DNA of 14,778 nucleotides from Deltaproteobacteria bacterium (GCA_003647375.1 QMMS01000087.1:1-14778); one strand, 5' to 3'; numbered from the stretch's first letter, positions 1 to 7,653 are shown. The notes: generated by a model from the letters alone, not told the origin. Numbers and translations are program-made.

Positions 1-1538
1 CCAAGGATCTGCAGGTTGCGCGTTATGGCACAGGTTTCAAATCCTTTTCGAAAAGCAGACTCATCAATAACTCCATGTAACGACAGACACTTAACATAAT
101 AATTATAAAGCATCTTTACGACTGGGGGGGGAAGCGCTACATACGGATCCACCAGCAGAGATGCCAGATCGTATTGCAGCGGTCCTGTTCTTCCGCCCTG
201 AAAATCGATGAAATAACAGCGGCTCTGATGAACCATGATGTTTCTTGACTGCATGTCCCTGTGCATAAACCCGATATCCGTACAAGCAGCAACACTTTCT
301 GCAAGGAACACAAACTCGCTTTTAAGCTCCCCAAAACGGACACCCATACCCAGATATCTATTCAAGAAAGCCTCCACAAAGTAACGGCATTCCTTTTCAA
401 GGATAACGGTATGGTCATATGTTGCGCTCTGCCATGTCCATTTAGGATCGAACCCGTCCCTCCCGGCCAATGCCATATGGATAAGCTGATCGATGATCGA
501 GCGATACAGGGACAGGATTAAATCGGTGTCTGTTTTATTCTGCAATACCATTTCCTGAAGATGAAGGTCTCCCAGATCTTCCAGAAAGACAAGCCCCGCG
601 AACGGATCTGACAAAATTATGGCAGGTACGGCCACACCTTTGGCAAACAGGTGTTTACCGATCCGGACAAACGAATCGACTTCCTCTGTTTCAGGTCCTT
701 TCCGGATGCCGTGGTCGACCATGATGATGCCGGTATCTGCTGCCATAACACGATACCATAATCGATCGGATCCGTCCCCGGCCAGTTTTTTCATGTGTAT
801 CTCTGGCGTATCGTTTTGGCGGGTCAGCCGAAAAAAAGCTTCCCGGGCCATGGCCTGACAAGCAGCCTCCCGGTATCGATCCGGGGATCCGATATCTGCC
901 CAGACAAGTCGATCCGGGATGTAGGCCCGGATCTTTTTTTTCTCCGACAAGGCTGTTTTATAGGCATCAATGATGCTGTAGAATCGATTCGCTGGAATAA
1001 AGTCCAGGAGTTCCGGTTGAATAATCTGAATTCCAGTAAAGGTCAGCGGATTTTTGCTGGTCTGAAGGGGACGCGTTTCGGAATCGAAACCCAAAATACG
1101 GTTCTCCGGGCCAACCCATACCTGGTTGAACATCTGATGATCACACAGCATGAGCGTTGCAATCGAACATCCGCTCATATGATAACGCCCAAAGGCTTCA
1201 AGATCCGTATTGAACAGGATGTCACTGTTGACAACCAGAAAGGGCTCGTCGTCCCAAAAATCAGATAGATTTTTAATGGCACCCCCCGTACCCAGAATTT
1301 CCGACTCGTACCGTGTTGTAACAGATATGGGATATGATTGGGATAACAGGTAACGTTCAATCTGCTGGTGAAGATGATGGGTATTCACCATGATAGAGGA
1401 AATACCGGCAAATGCGAGTCTCCGGATAACCCTGTCCAGCAATGGCTGATTCGATATGGTGAAAAGCGGCTTGGGCGTACGGTGTGTATACGGTTCCAGT
1501 CGCTTGCCAAAACCGGCTGCGAGGATCAGTGCTTTCAT
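1..1538 (-). CDS. Bifunctional sugar-1-phosphate nucleotidyltransferase / anomeric sugar kinase fusion (MurU-AmgK-like), C-terminus outside window
   Basis: One uninterrupted minus-strand frame of 512 codons continues past the left edge. Residues 1-~225 are a nucleotidyltransferase: AAGFGKRLEPYT (7-18), PKPL (22-25), GTGGAIKN (83-90), NSD (104-106, probable metal-binding D106) and WADIGSP (213-219). Residues ~230-512 are an APH/choline-kinase-like kinase: GSDRLWYR (256-263), EDLGD (320-324), HRDMQSRN (426-433, catalytic D428 and N433) and DFQ (445-447). In Pseudomonas and Caulobacter, AmgK phosphorylates MurNAc/GlcNAc at C1 and MurU makes UDP-MurNAc from the product; here both steps would sit on one cytoplasmic polypeptide. 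The ATG lies one base after the plsB stop, so the genes are probably translationally coupled; no strong Shine-Dalgarno is visible. The two domains are clear. MurNAc specificity is inferred, and another hexose-1-phosphate pathway remains possible. Confidence 0.85.
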   Translation of the reverse strand, partial: MKALILAAGFGKRLEPYTHRTPKPLFTISNQPLLDRVIRRLAFAGISSIMVNTHHLHQQIERYLLSQSYPISVTTRYESEILGTGGAIKNLSDFWDDEPFLVVNSDILFNTDLEAFGRYHMSGCSIATLMLCDHQMFNQVWVGPENRILGFDSETRPLQTSKNPLTFTGIQIIQPELLDFIPANRFYSIIDAYKTALSEKKKIRAYIPDRLVWADIGSPDRYREAACQAMAREAFFRLTRQNDTPEIHMKKLAGDGSDRLWYRVMAADTGIIMVDHGIRKGPETEEVDSFVRIGKHLFAKGVAVPAIILSDPFAGLVFLEDLGDLHLQEMVLQNKTDTDLILSLYRSIIDQLIHMALAGRDGFDPKWTWQSATYDHTVILEKECRYFVEAFLNRYLGMGVRFGELKSEFVFLAESVAACTDIGFMHRDMQSRNIMVHQSRCYFIDFQGGRTGPLQYDLASLLVDPYVALPPPVVKMLYNYYVKCLSLHGVIDESAFRKGFETCAITRNLQIL

Positions 1539-1539
1539 A

Positions 1540-4179
1540 TTAATGATTGATACGGCCCAGATAATTCTGTATGATGCCTGTGTAAAATTCGATTCCTTCG
1601 CTATCCTCCGAACCTTTCACGTTATGGGTAGTAAAAAAATTGACCCCATTGGTATAGTTGATTTTTGATAGCGATTCAAGCAAGTCTATCTCCTTGTTCT
1701 TGTATAACTTGGTACCATATGCCTGTATTTTCTTGATCCTATCCTTGCTGGAAATATCCTTTTGGGGGTTTTTTCGAAAATAGCTGAGGACGATCCAGTA
1801 GGACTCAAAATAGGTTTTTAAAAAGTGGGAATAATGTTTCAGCTTTCTAAAACCGGCCGAGGTAATATTATAGGTTTCCGGGAGTGTCGGATGCGGAATA
1901 ATAATAGCATCGTCTATAAACGATTTGATGGTTTTACGAAGATAGAAATCCGTTGCCTTGTCCACGTCAAAGGCAAATTCGTATTTAAAGAAATCCTGCA
2001 AAAATAAATAAACTTTCTGGAGATCCGAGGCAGAAAACTGGAAAGCATCTTTCTCCAGAATTGCCAGAGCGGTAAAAGCTGCCGGCACAAAAAAGGATAT
2101 GCAGTTGTTTTTGTAGTATTCCAGGACAGGGCGTCTGGAAATATTGACTTTGTAAACGGCTTCGGAAAGAGGGCTATCCTTGTTTCCATCGACTCTTTCA
2201 ATCAACTTTCGACCGGTATAATCCTCGAGAACATTCTCCACCGCATGGATGTGATCCATTACCAGGGTGTCGGCGATATCTGCATTTTGCAATGTGACAT
2301 GCTGGAGGTATACCTCAACGTGTCGCAACAAGTCGTCATAGGGCAGTCGTTCCTTGGGAATATTCAAAAATACGCTGGCAACCAGCGCGTGAGGGGTGAT
2401 AACGGTCACGGTATTGATGGCATTGATGATGCGATACCCCATGTTGCGGCACAAAGCATTCTGGTCTTTGGTCAGCATTTCGTCGAAGCGCGTACCGTCC
2501 TTTTCAAGAAGGTTGTTGAGCGAGATGGTCGGATGGAATTTGATATATATCTTGCCGTAACGATTTTTTAAAAATTTTCTGGCACTGACAACCTGTAGAA
2601 AACTTTCCGGCTCTTTCTTACCGCCTTCTATTTCGTGCAGATAGGACTTCTCTTCCAAGACGCGGTCATAGCCGATATAGATGGGGGCAAAAACAAGATC
2701 GTCACAAGCGCCGTTTTTGTAGGCATTCATGAGGATCGAAAGAAATCCGAGCTTCGGCATGATGAGTTTGCCGGTCCTGCTACGGGTACCCTCTATGAAT
2801 ATTTTTATGTTGTAACCCTCTAAGAGCACCCGGTAAATATATTCAGAAAAAACCTTGGAGTAGAGGACGTTCCCCCGAAAAGTTCTCCTGAGAAAAAAAG
2901 CGCCCAAAGCCCTGAAAATGGGTCCGACAGGCCAGAAGGAGAGGTTAGCGCCTGCCGCGATATAAGGAACCGCCATATTGTTGCGGTACATTAAATACGG
3001 CAGCATCAGGTAATCAATATGACTCTTGTGGCAAGGCACAAAAATAATCGGTCCCTTTTGTGATATCGCCTTGATATGCTGTAATCCCTCTTCGTTGTAG
3101 GATACCCCTTGGAACATCGTATTCATGACCCACCCGATAACAATTTCTGCAAACCGGATAAGCCCTGGGCTTTGTTTACACGCAATTTCGTCGATGTAGG
3201 CATCTGCCTTCCTGCGTACTTTCGAGATGGGGAGTTTGCGTTTTACGGCATGCTCATCGAGATAGTCTTTCAGACGATCGCTTGTCAGGATGCTTTCTTT
3301 CAATTCCTCCATGGATTTTTTCATAGGACCGGTAATGCTCTGCTTGTGCCGGTTGATTTGAAGGAGAAGATCCCGTCTGAGTATAAGCGCCTGATGATCC
3401 ATCGACATGTCTTTGACGTCTCGGGTCTCCAGGAATTGCCGCAGACTCAACGGTTTGGAAACCTCATAAAATATTTTTTTAGGGTTCTTGAATAACGTTG
3501 TCAACCTGCGTGCAACGCCGGGCCTGGCTTCAGGCCCCAGCAGAATATCCATGATGGTTGGAATTGAGCGGAATGGCTTTTTCCCAAAGGACATCAAGAG
3601 GGGTACAATATAAATCTCCCGATCCGATTTGTGCTGCAATTCAATCAGGTGATAAATTGGATCGACTTGGGCCTTGACAAAGCGATTATAAAATCCTTTT
3701 TTGTCAACCAGGGACAGAAAAGCACTTTTTCCCTGGGACAACTCTCTATGAAAATATCCGTCTCGATAGGGATTGGGCAGCTTCCATTTCAGGGCCGGAA
3801 AATCAAGCCTGGCTAATAAAACACGCAATAACCGTGATAGCGGCTGAAAAAACAGGGAGTGGTAATTGAACCCCAGTTCGGGAACCGGGAGCCTGTTTTC
3901 TATAAAGCGCGTATGATAAAATAAAAATTCTAGATAACTCTGAAACTTATTCAGGTAAACAACCGTGGCATTTTCCGGGATGTCCTTCAATATCTGAATC
4001 TGCTGCCGATCGCTTTTGATTCCGGAAAAAAAACGCTTCAAAAGCCAGGAGGAAAACCAGCCTTTGTGTGCCGGAAGATAGCACAAATAATGCTGATGGG
4101 TGCCTTTGAGAAGGGTATCTACTATCCTTCGCCAACTATATTTTGATTGTGATTCGGTTTTGTCGTGCTTTTTTTTCAT
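1540..4179 (-). CDS. plsB: Glycerol-3-phosphate 1-O-acyltransferase PlsB
   Basis: The 879-aa protein has the PlsB acyltransferase block in order: HKSHID (384-389, the HX4D catalytic motif), GAFFLRRTFRGN (426-437), FIEGTRSRTGK (461-471) and VFAPIYIGYDR (496-506). These closely match E. coli PlsB (807 aa). The enzyme transfers an acyl chain from acyl-ACP or acyl-CoA to sn-1 of glycerol-3-phosphate, the first step of phospholipid synthesis, at the inner membrane. The N-terminal ~370 residues and the C-terminal ~300 residues are the usual flanking regions of this long family, not the short PlsY/PlsC types. The ATG at 4179 is preceded by AAAGGTG about 5 nt upstream. The stop is one base from the start of the downstream fusion gene, so the two form an operon. 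Its 5' leader begins about 35 nt from the large palindrome at 4214-4404. Confidence 0.95.
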   Translation of the reverse strand: MKKKHDKTESQSKYSWRRIVDTLLKGTHQHYLCYLPAHKGWFSSWLLKRFFSGIKSDRQQIQILKDIPENATVVYLNKFQSYLEFLFYHTRFIENRLPVPELGFNYHSLFFQPLSRLLRVLLARLDFPALKWKLPNPYRDGYFHRELSQGKSAFLSLVDKKGFYNRFVKAQVDPIYHLIELQHKSDREIYIVPLLMSFGKKPFRSIPTIMDILLGPEARPGVARRLTTLFKNPKKIFYEVSKPLSLRQFLETRDVKDMSMDHQALILRRDLLLQINRHKQSITGPMKKSMEELKESILTSDRLKDYLDEHAVKRKLPISKVRRKADAYIDEIACKQSPGLIRFAEIVIGWVMNTMFQGVSYNEEGLQHIKAISQKGPIIFVPCHKSHIDYLMLPYLMYRNNMAVPYIAAGANLSFWPVGPIFRALGAFFLRRTFRGNVLYSKVFSEYIYRVLLEGYNIKIFIEGTRSRTGKLIMPKLGFLSILMNAYKNGACDDLVFAPIYIGYDRVLEEKSYLHEIEGGKKEPESFLQVVSARKFLKNRYGKIYIKFHPTISLNNLLEKDGTRFDEMLTKDQNALCRNMGYRIINAINTVTVITPHALVASVFLNIPKERLPYDDLLRHVEVYLQHVTLQNADIADTLVMDHIHAVENVLEDYTGRKLIERVDGNKDSPLSEAVYKVNISRRPVLEYYKNNCISFFVPAAFTALAILEKDAFQFSASDLQKVYLFLQDFFKYEFAFDVDKATDFYLRKTIKSFIDDAIIIPHPTLPETYNITSAGFRKLKHYSHFLKTYFESYWIVLSYFRKNPQKDISSKDRIKKIQAYGTKLYKNKEIDLLESLSKINYTNGVNFFTTHNVKGSEDSEGIEFYTGIIQNYLGRINH

Positions 4180-4582
4180 AACACCTTTGAAAATATTTAT
4201 AGATCCAAAGTCGAGGGGATTCCATATTTTTTTAAAAAGGACATATCATGATCAATCTGCATCACTAGCGTAGTGCCCTGCCGGATTGATGATGTTTCTG
4301 CGGTCTTATGTTACTAACAACCGGCCGTATTTCATCATCAATCCGGTGGGCACAAGGCAAAGCTTCGTTTGATATGTCCTTTGTAAAAAAATATGGTATC
4401 CCCTTTTCGGGATAAAAGGTATCTATATAGCCACTCAGAATGAAAAAATAACAAAACAGATGAACCTTTGCAATATCTAAAAAAGTCTGATATGTCATTT
4501 GGTACTTGCATTTTGGTTTAAATTAGGTCTTAAAGTCATATTGAAGCTAAAACCAATGGATATTAAAGGAGGGTGATCATTC
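4180..4582. other. Divergent intergenic region carrying a large palindrome
   Basis: This 403-nt gap separates divergently transcribed plsB and the small membrane-protein gene, so promoters for both should lie here. Nearly half of it is the inverted-repeat element at 4214-4404. The rest is AT-rich and I find no convincing conserved gene. A 77-codon minus-strand frame runs through the palindrome but has no recognisable protein features. No promoter is strong enough to call. Confidence 0.6.
4214..4404. repeat. 191-bp imperfect palindrome with 35-bp terminal inverted repeats (MITE-like)
   Basis: The arms 4214-4248 and 4370-4404 are reverse complements at 33 of 35 positions; both start AGGGGAT at the outer end and finish GGACATATCA inward. 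A second, inner pair is a perfect 14-bp match (4281-4294 with 4333-4346, CCGGATTGATGATG), extended outward by GTGCCC/GGGCAC. The central ~38 nt pair poorly. Non-coding length, terminal inverted repeats and no transposase are what a miniature inverted-repeat element shows. I see no clear target-site duplication, so mobility is inferred. As RNA it would fold into one long hairpin. Confidence 0.75.
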
Positions 4583-4867
4583 ATGAAAACGTTAATCGGT
4601 GGTGCAGTAGCAGCTGTATTGGGGCTTATCGGCCTTTCCGTCTGGTTCGGTGAGTTCCTGCAACTTTTAGCAGGCGCTATTCCCGTAATGCTTTTGCTGG
4701 GAGGCGGCTTGGCTATTTATTTAGGCTTTGATGAAATGAAAGATACCTGGAAAAAAGACGATTCATCAGTGGGCGGTGAGTCTAGCTCCGAAGACCCGGA
4801 AGCCTACAAAAAAGAAATTGATGACTTGAAAAAAGAAATCGACGGCCTGAAATCCGACAAGTCATAA
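4583..4867 (+). CDS. Small two-helix membrane protein with coiled-coil tail, unknown function
   Basis: This 94-aa protein has two predicted hydrophobic helices, about residues 5-22 and 29-48, joined by a short loop (SVWFGEFLQ). A charged C-terminal tail follows: a Ser/Gly-rich linker (60-71), then heptad-like KKEIDDLKKEIDGLK (75-89), consistent with a short coiled coil. A very good ribosome-binding site, AAAGGAGG at 4565-4572, lies 10 nt before the ATG, and an intrinsic terminator follows, so it looks like a monocistronic expressed gene. I do not recognise the family securely. The helix pattern (GLIGLSVW, then AGAIPVMLLLGG) recalls the small magnetosome protein MamI from memory. With no other magnetosome gene nearby, that is only a lead. 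Confidence 0.8.
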   Translation: MKTLIGGAVAAVLGLIGLSVWFGEFLQLLAGAIPVMLLLGGGLAIYLGFDEMKDTWKKDDSSVGGESSSEDPEAYKKEIDDLKKEIDGLKSDKS

Positions 4868-4886
4868 ATCTTCTTCCTGATCAACC

Positions 4887-4926
4887 AAGAGCGCTGTTTT
4901 TAAAAAACAGCGCTCTTTATTTTTTC
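4887..4926 (+). terminator. Intrinsic terminator after the small membrane-protein gene
   Basis: A perfect 14-bp stem (4887-4900 with 4904-4917, AAGAGCGCTGTTTT and its complement) is followed by the T-rich run TATTTTTTC. It lies 20 nt after the upstream stop codon. Its right edge touches the stop codon of the convergent RNase H gene. In the minus direction no T-tract follows, so it looks directional for the plus-strand gene. Confidence 0.85.
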
Positions 4927-5588
4927 TCCCTTGCAATTGCATCGGTAGCAAGTCCGTCCACCCTCTCATTTCCTGCATTACCGGAATGCCCCTTGACCTT
5001 TACAAACAATATATCCTTGAACTCCGTCACCATTTTACGAATGTCGGCAACAAGTTCCTGGTTTTTCCTGGCTTTCCAACCCTTGGCCAGAAGTCCCAGG
5101 GCATAAGAACTATCCGTATAAACGCGAACGGGCAGGGCAGGATTCCTGATAAAGGAAAGCCCGACCCGAATAGCCTCCAATTCAGCGATATTATTGGTTG
5201 CGATACCGATATACGTTGAAATTTCCTTCTCATGGCTACCATACCGGAGCAACACTCCAATCCCGGACGGGCCAGGGTTGCCGGAAGATGCCCCATCCGT
5301 ATAAACGTGGACAACGCGATCCGTTTCACCATTTTTATCCATTTGTTTGGATGGTGTTTTCACCGGAGAGACAGATGTCTGGTCAATTTCAGTTGTTCTT
5401 GATGTGCCTGCAGGTTCCAAGGGTTGCACATGCTTGCTATGGACCCGGTATTCATGCGGCTGATCCAACTGGTACTTGATCAGCATCTTTCCGTCTTCAA
5501 CATGAGGTTGCCCGGATGGGCCCAGAGCCACCCACACCTTGTTTTTCTTGAATCGCATTCGTACCCAGTCGGCTGTTTTTTTATTCAT
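4917..5588 (-). CDS. rnhA: Ribonuclease HI with N-terminal extension
   Basis: The 223-aa protein carries a complete RNase HI domain at about residues 91-220. The DEDD metal-binding residues are D98 (YTDGASSGNPG), E136 (NNIAELEA), D159 (YTDSSY) and D211 (NERVDGLA), with the general histidine H201 in VKGHSG. It should cleave the RNA strand of RNA-DNA hybrids such as R-loops and primers. E. coli RNase HI is 155 aa; the extra ~65 residues here form a basic, beta-rich segment (RFKKNKVWVALG, then LIKYQLDQPHEYRVH) and a polar linker (60-90). The segment is not obviously the usual hybrid-binding domain. The ATG overlaps the stop of the upstream GH171 gene by 8 nt, so the pair is translationally coupled. 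Confidence 0.93.
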   Translation of the reverse strand: MNKKTADWVRMRFKKNKVWVALGPSGQPHVEDGKMLIKYQLDQPHEYRVHSKHVQPLEPAGTSRTTEIDQTSVSPVKTPSKQMDKNGETDRVVHVYTDGASSGNPGPSGIGVLLRYGSHEKEISTYIGIATNNIAELEAIRVGLSFIRNPALPVRVYTDSSYALGLLAKGWKARKNQELVADIRKMVTEFKDILFVKVKGHSGNAGNERVDGLATDAIAREKK

Positions 5589-6762
5589 ATTCGTATAGAT
5601 GATAACGCTTGCTCAAAGAGCTGAACTGTTCCAGGGCCGGTTTCCAGGAGTCAAATATTTCTGATGGATCATTCAGTCCTTCAAGCTGTTTCCGGAGGCC
5701 TGAATCACCGACAATCAGATCCATGGGCAATCTTTCAAATTCATATTCGTAGGGCGGGTCTTTCCATTGAAACGATTTTTTGTGGTTTGTGATAACTGCA
5801 TGTAGTAGAAGCAGGGCGGTTTCATAGGGTTTGTAAGCCTCGGAATTCAGAACGTGGATGTGAAGCCCCCTGCAGAGGGACCCATGCCACTTGTTGGATG
5901 TTGGTTCAAAAGCAGTTTCCCGCAAAATCATACCGGGTAGATCTCGAATGCCCATATGGGACAGCAGTTTTTGCGGTTTGATATAAGGCGCACCAAAACA
6001 CTCGAACGGCTGGGTGGTACCTCTGCCTTCCGAAACATTTGTGCCTTCCCATATTACCTGGCCTGGATAGACCATGGCAGAAGCCGGCGTTGGAAGGTTG
6101 GGAGAAGGCGCAATCCAGGGAAGCCCCGTATCCACGAAAAGCATATGTCTCTTCCAGCCTTTCATTGGAGATATGTGAAGGTCACAGCCGATGTTGAAAT
6201 GATCGTTGATCATTCCGGCAAATTCAGCGATGGTCATTCCATGACGCATGGGAATCGGGTAACGGCCAACAAAGGAGCGACAGGGGTCTGTCAGGCAGTT
6301 CCCCTCTATCTTGGAACCTCCCAGAGGGTTCGGGCGATCCAGCACAAGAATTCTTTTGCCATATCGACGGGCAGCCTCCATGCAATAGGAAAGGGTGGAT
6401 GTGAATGTATATACCCGTGTTCCAACATCCTGTAGATCGATAATGAGCGTATCGATTAGATCGTACATGTCTTGGTCCGGACAACGGGTTTTACCATACA
6501 GGCTGAATGCCGGCACCTTTAATACCGGGTCGACAATATCCTCTGATTCTATCATATTGTCCTGCTTTTCTGAAAACAGCCCATGCTGTGGGGAAAACAA
6601 TGCCGTGATCTGTCCGGGAAACATGTCTTCGATCAATAGGCGGGAATGGTGAAAGTCGGCATCGACAGAGGCCGGATTACACAAAAGCCCGATTCGCTGG
6701 CCCTTGATCCAGCTGGGGGGTGTCGATAAGAAAGTTTCGATACCTGTATGGACACGTTTCAT
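5581..6762 (-). CDS. GH171 / DUF1343 family exo-beta-N-acetylmuramidase (NamZ-like)
   Basis: The 393-aa protein matches the DUF1343 family in its ordered motifs: SPQHG (57-61), DLQDVGTRVYTF (109-120), DRPNPLGG (142-149), PMRHGMTIAE (171-180), PSPNLPT (219-225) and EGTNVSEGRGT (239-249). The characterised member, B. subtilis NamZ, releases terminal MurNAc from peptidoglycan fragments. No signal peptide is visible: the N-terminus is polar (MKRVHTGIETFLS), so a cytoplasmic enzyme acting on imported muropeptides is more likely than a secreted one. It is translationally coupled to rnhA by an 8-nt overlap. The start has no convincing Shine-Dalgarno. A MurU-AmgK-like fusion that could use the released MurNAc lies about 4 kb downstream on the same strand. 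Family assignment is firm; activity is inferred. Confidence 0.88.
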   Translation of the reverse strand: MKRVHTGIETFLSTPPSWIKGQRIGLLCNPASVDADFHHSRLLIEDMFPGQITALFSPQHGLFSEKQDNMIESEDIVDPVLKVPAFSLYGKTRCPDQDMYDLIDTLIIDLQDVGTRVYTFTSTLSYCMEAARRYGKRILVLDRPNPLGGSKIEGNCLTDPCRSFVGRYPIPMRHGMTIAEFAGMINDHFNIGCDLHISPMKGWKRHMLFVDTGLPWIAPSPNLPTPASAMVYPGQVIWEGTNVSEGRGTTQPFECFGAPYIKPQKLLSHMGIRDLPGMILRETAFEPTSNKWHGSLCRGLHIHVLNSEAYKPYETALLLLHAVITNHKKSFQWKDPPYEYEFERLPMDLIVGDSGLRKQLEGLNDPSEIFDSWKPALEQFSSLSKRYHLYEYE

Positions 6763-6786
6763 ATATCAGAACTTAACATATCAGAA
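6763..6786 (-). promoter_or_regulatory. Spaced 9-nt direct repeat just upstream of the NamZ-like gene
   Basis: ATATCAGAA occurs at 6763-6771 and again at 6778-6786, a 15-nt period, directly before the start codon. The position would suit an operator or leader element, but two 9-nt copies in AT-rich DNA could be chance. Confidence 0.25.
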
Positions 6787-6824
6787 ATTTTATAAAAAGA
6801 GGAATGTTTTCTTCTTTAAAACCC

Positions 6825-6853
6825 TTGACACGGCAGGTATTTGAAAATAAGAA
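6825..6853 (+). promoter_or_regulatory. Candidate sigma-70 promoter for the NTPase-oxidoreductase operon
   Basis: A perfect TTGACA (6825-6830) is followed at 16-17 nt by a poor -10 match (ATAAGA/TAAGAA, 6847-6853). It lies in the divergent gap between the NamZ-like gene and the plus-strand operon. An orphan AAGGAGAG at 6852-6859 follows without a start codon at the right distance. The -35 is good and the -10 is weak. Confidence 0.35.
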
Positions 6854-6946
6854 GGAGAGTCTTTTAAATATTATCCTGAACTGTTTTGTGGTAGGTAACG
6901 ATTATATTTGTTTTGTGAACAGAATACCATAAACCCAGACCCCGGA

Positions 6947-7642
6947 ATGCTTATGGACTACAACGATATCGTGGTTATTGTCGGCAATTACGGCAGTGGT
7001 AAAACCGAGGTTTCCATTAATCTTGCAGTAACGGAACGGCAGACTGGAAAGACCGTTCAGCTAGCTGATCTTGATCTGGTAAACCCATACTTCAGAACCA
7101 GGGAAGCCCGCAAACAGCTGCAACTGCTCGACATTGATGTGATTCTGCCGCAGGAACAGTACATGAAAGCCGACCTGCCGATACTCAGCCCGGGTGTTGC
7201 CGCAATGATTCGAACAAAAGACATTCTGGCCATACTCGATGCCGGGGGAGATGGCGTGGGTGCAACTGTTCTCGCAGCATTAGCGGAGCCCCTTAAAAAC
7301 AGGCAGACCAAGGTGCTTCAGGTTGTCAACCCTTTCAGACCGTATACCGATACCTTGGAAGGTTGTGAAAGAATTCGAATTGAGATCGAGACGACCGCCA
7401 AGACGAAAATCACCGGACTCGTCAGCAATGCCAACATGATGCAAGATACAACCATAGAACATGTCCGGCAGGGATATGATTTTATTTTGCGCCTGGCAGA
7501 CCAAAATGGCTTGCCGGTTGAATTCATCACGGTTCCGGATGCGCTCCAAAAGGCAAACGACATGACCCAATTTTCATGTCCCCTGCTGACCATAAAACGA
7601 CAGCTCGTACCCCCGTGGTTACAAGCTGAAGAACTTACATGA
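6947..7642 (+). CDS. SIMIBI-type P-loop NTPase (MinD/ParA-like) heading the 2-oxoacid:ferredoxin oxidoreductase operon
   Basis: With the ATG at 6947 the protein has 231 aa. Residues 13-20 are a Walker A loop, GNYGSGKT, without the deviant KGG start of true ParA/MinD proteins. DLDLVNPYFRTRE (41-53) resembles the switch region, and ILDAGGDGVGA (96-106) the Walker B/DxxG region, of SIMIBI NTPases. No membrane helix is visible. The frame is open from 6899: TTG 6908 or ATG 6953 are alternative starts, and none has a strong Shine-Dalgarno. Its stop (7640-7642) lies 11 nt before the ferredoxin subunit start, and that gene's ribosome-binding site overlaps the stop. The context suggests a maturation, Fe-S insertion or regulatory role for the oxidoreductase. 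I cannot name a characterised homologue. Confidence 0.85.
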   Translation: MLMDYNDIVVIVGNYGSGKTEVSINLAVTERQTGKTVQLADLDLVNPYFRTREARKQLQLLDIDVILPQEQYMKADLPILSPGVAAMIRTKDILAILDAGGDGVGATVLAALAEPLKNRQTKVLQVVNPFRPYTDTLEGCERIRIEIETTAKTKITGLVSNANMMQDTTIEHVRQGYDFILRLADQNGLPVEFITVPDALQKANDMTQFSCPLLTIKRQLVPPWLQAEELT

Positions 7643-7647
7643 AGGAG
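7642..7647 (+). promoter_or_regulatory. Ribosome-binding site that sets the ferredoxin subunit start
   Basis: AAGGAG lies 6 nt before ATG 7654. An in-frame ATG at 7639 would place this site inside the coding sequence and has no site of its own, so 7654 is preferred. Confidence 0.75.
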
Positions 7648-7653
7648 TTGGAG

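Noticed and set aside
795..1268. A 157-codon plus-strand reading frame
   Set aside because: It is antisense to the continuous MurU-AmgK-like gene, whose motifs are intact on the other strand.
4214..4404. The large palindrome as a transcription terminator
   Set aside because: It lies between divergent gene starts rather than after a gene, and its arms are far longer than an intrinsic terminator stem.
4265..4498. A 77-codon minus-strand reading frame in the plsB upstream gap
   Set aside because: It runs through the large palindrome, has no ribosome-binding site and shows no recognisable protein pattern.
4583..4867. A confident magnetosome (mamI) call for the small membrane protein
   Set aside because: The resemblance is from memory and limited to a generic two-helix pattern; no other magnetosome gene is in the window.
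5956..6435. A 159-codon plus-strand reading frame
   Set aside because: It is antisense to the GH171 gene and has no family features.
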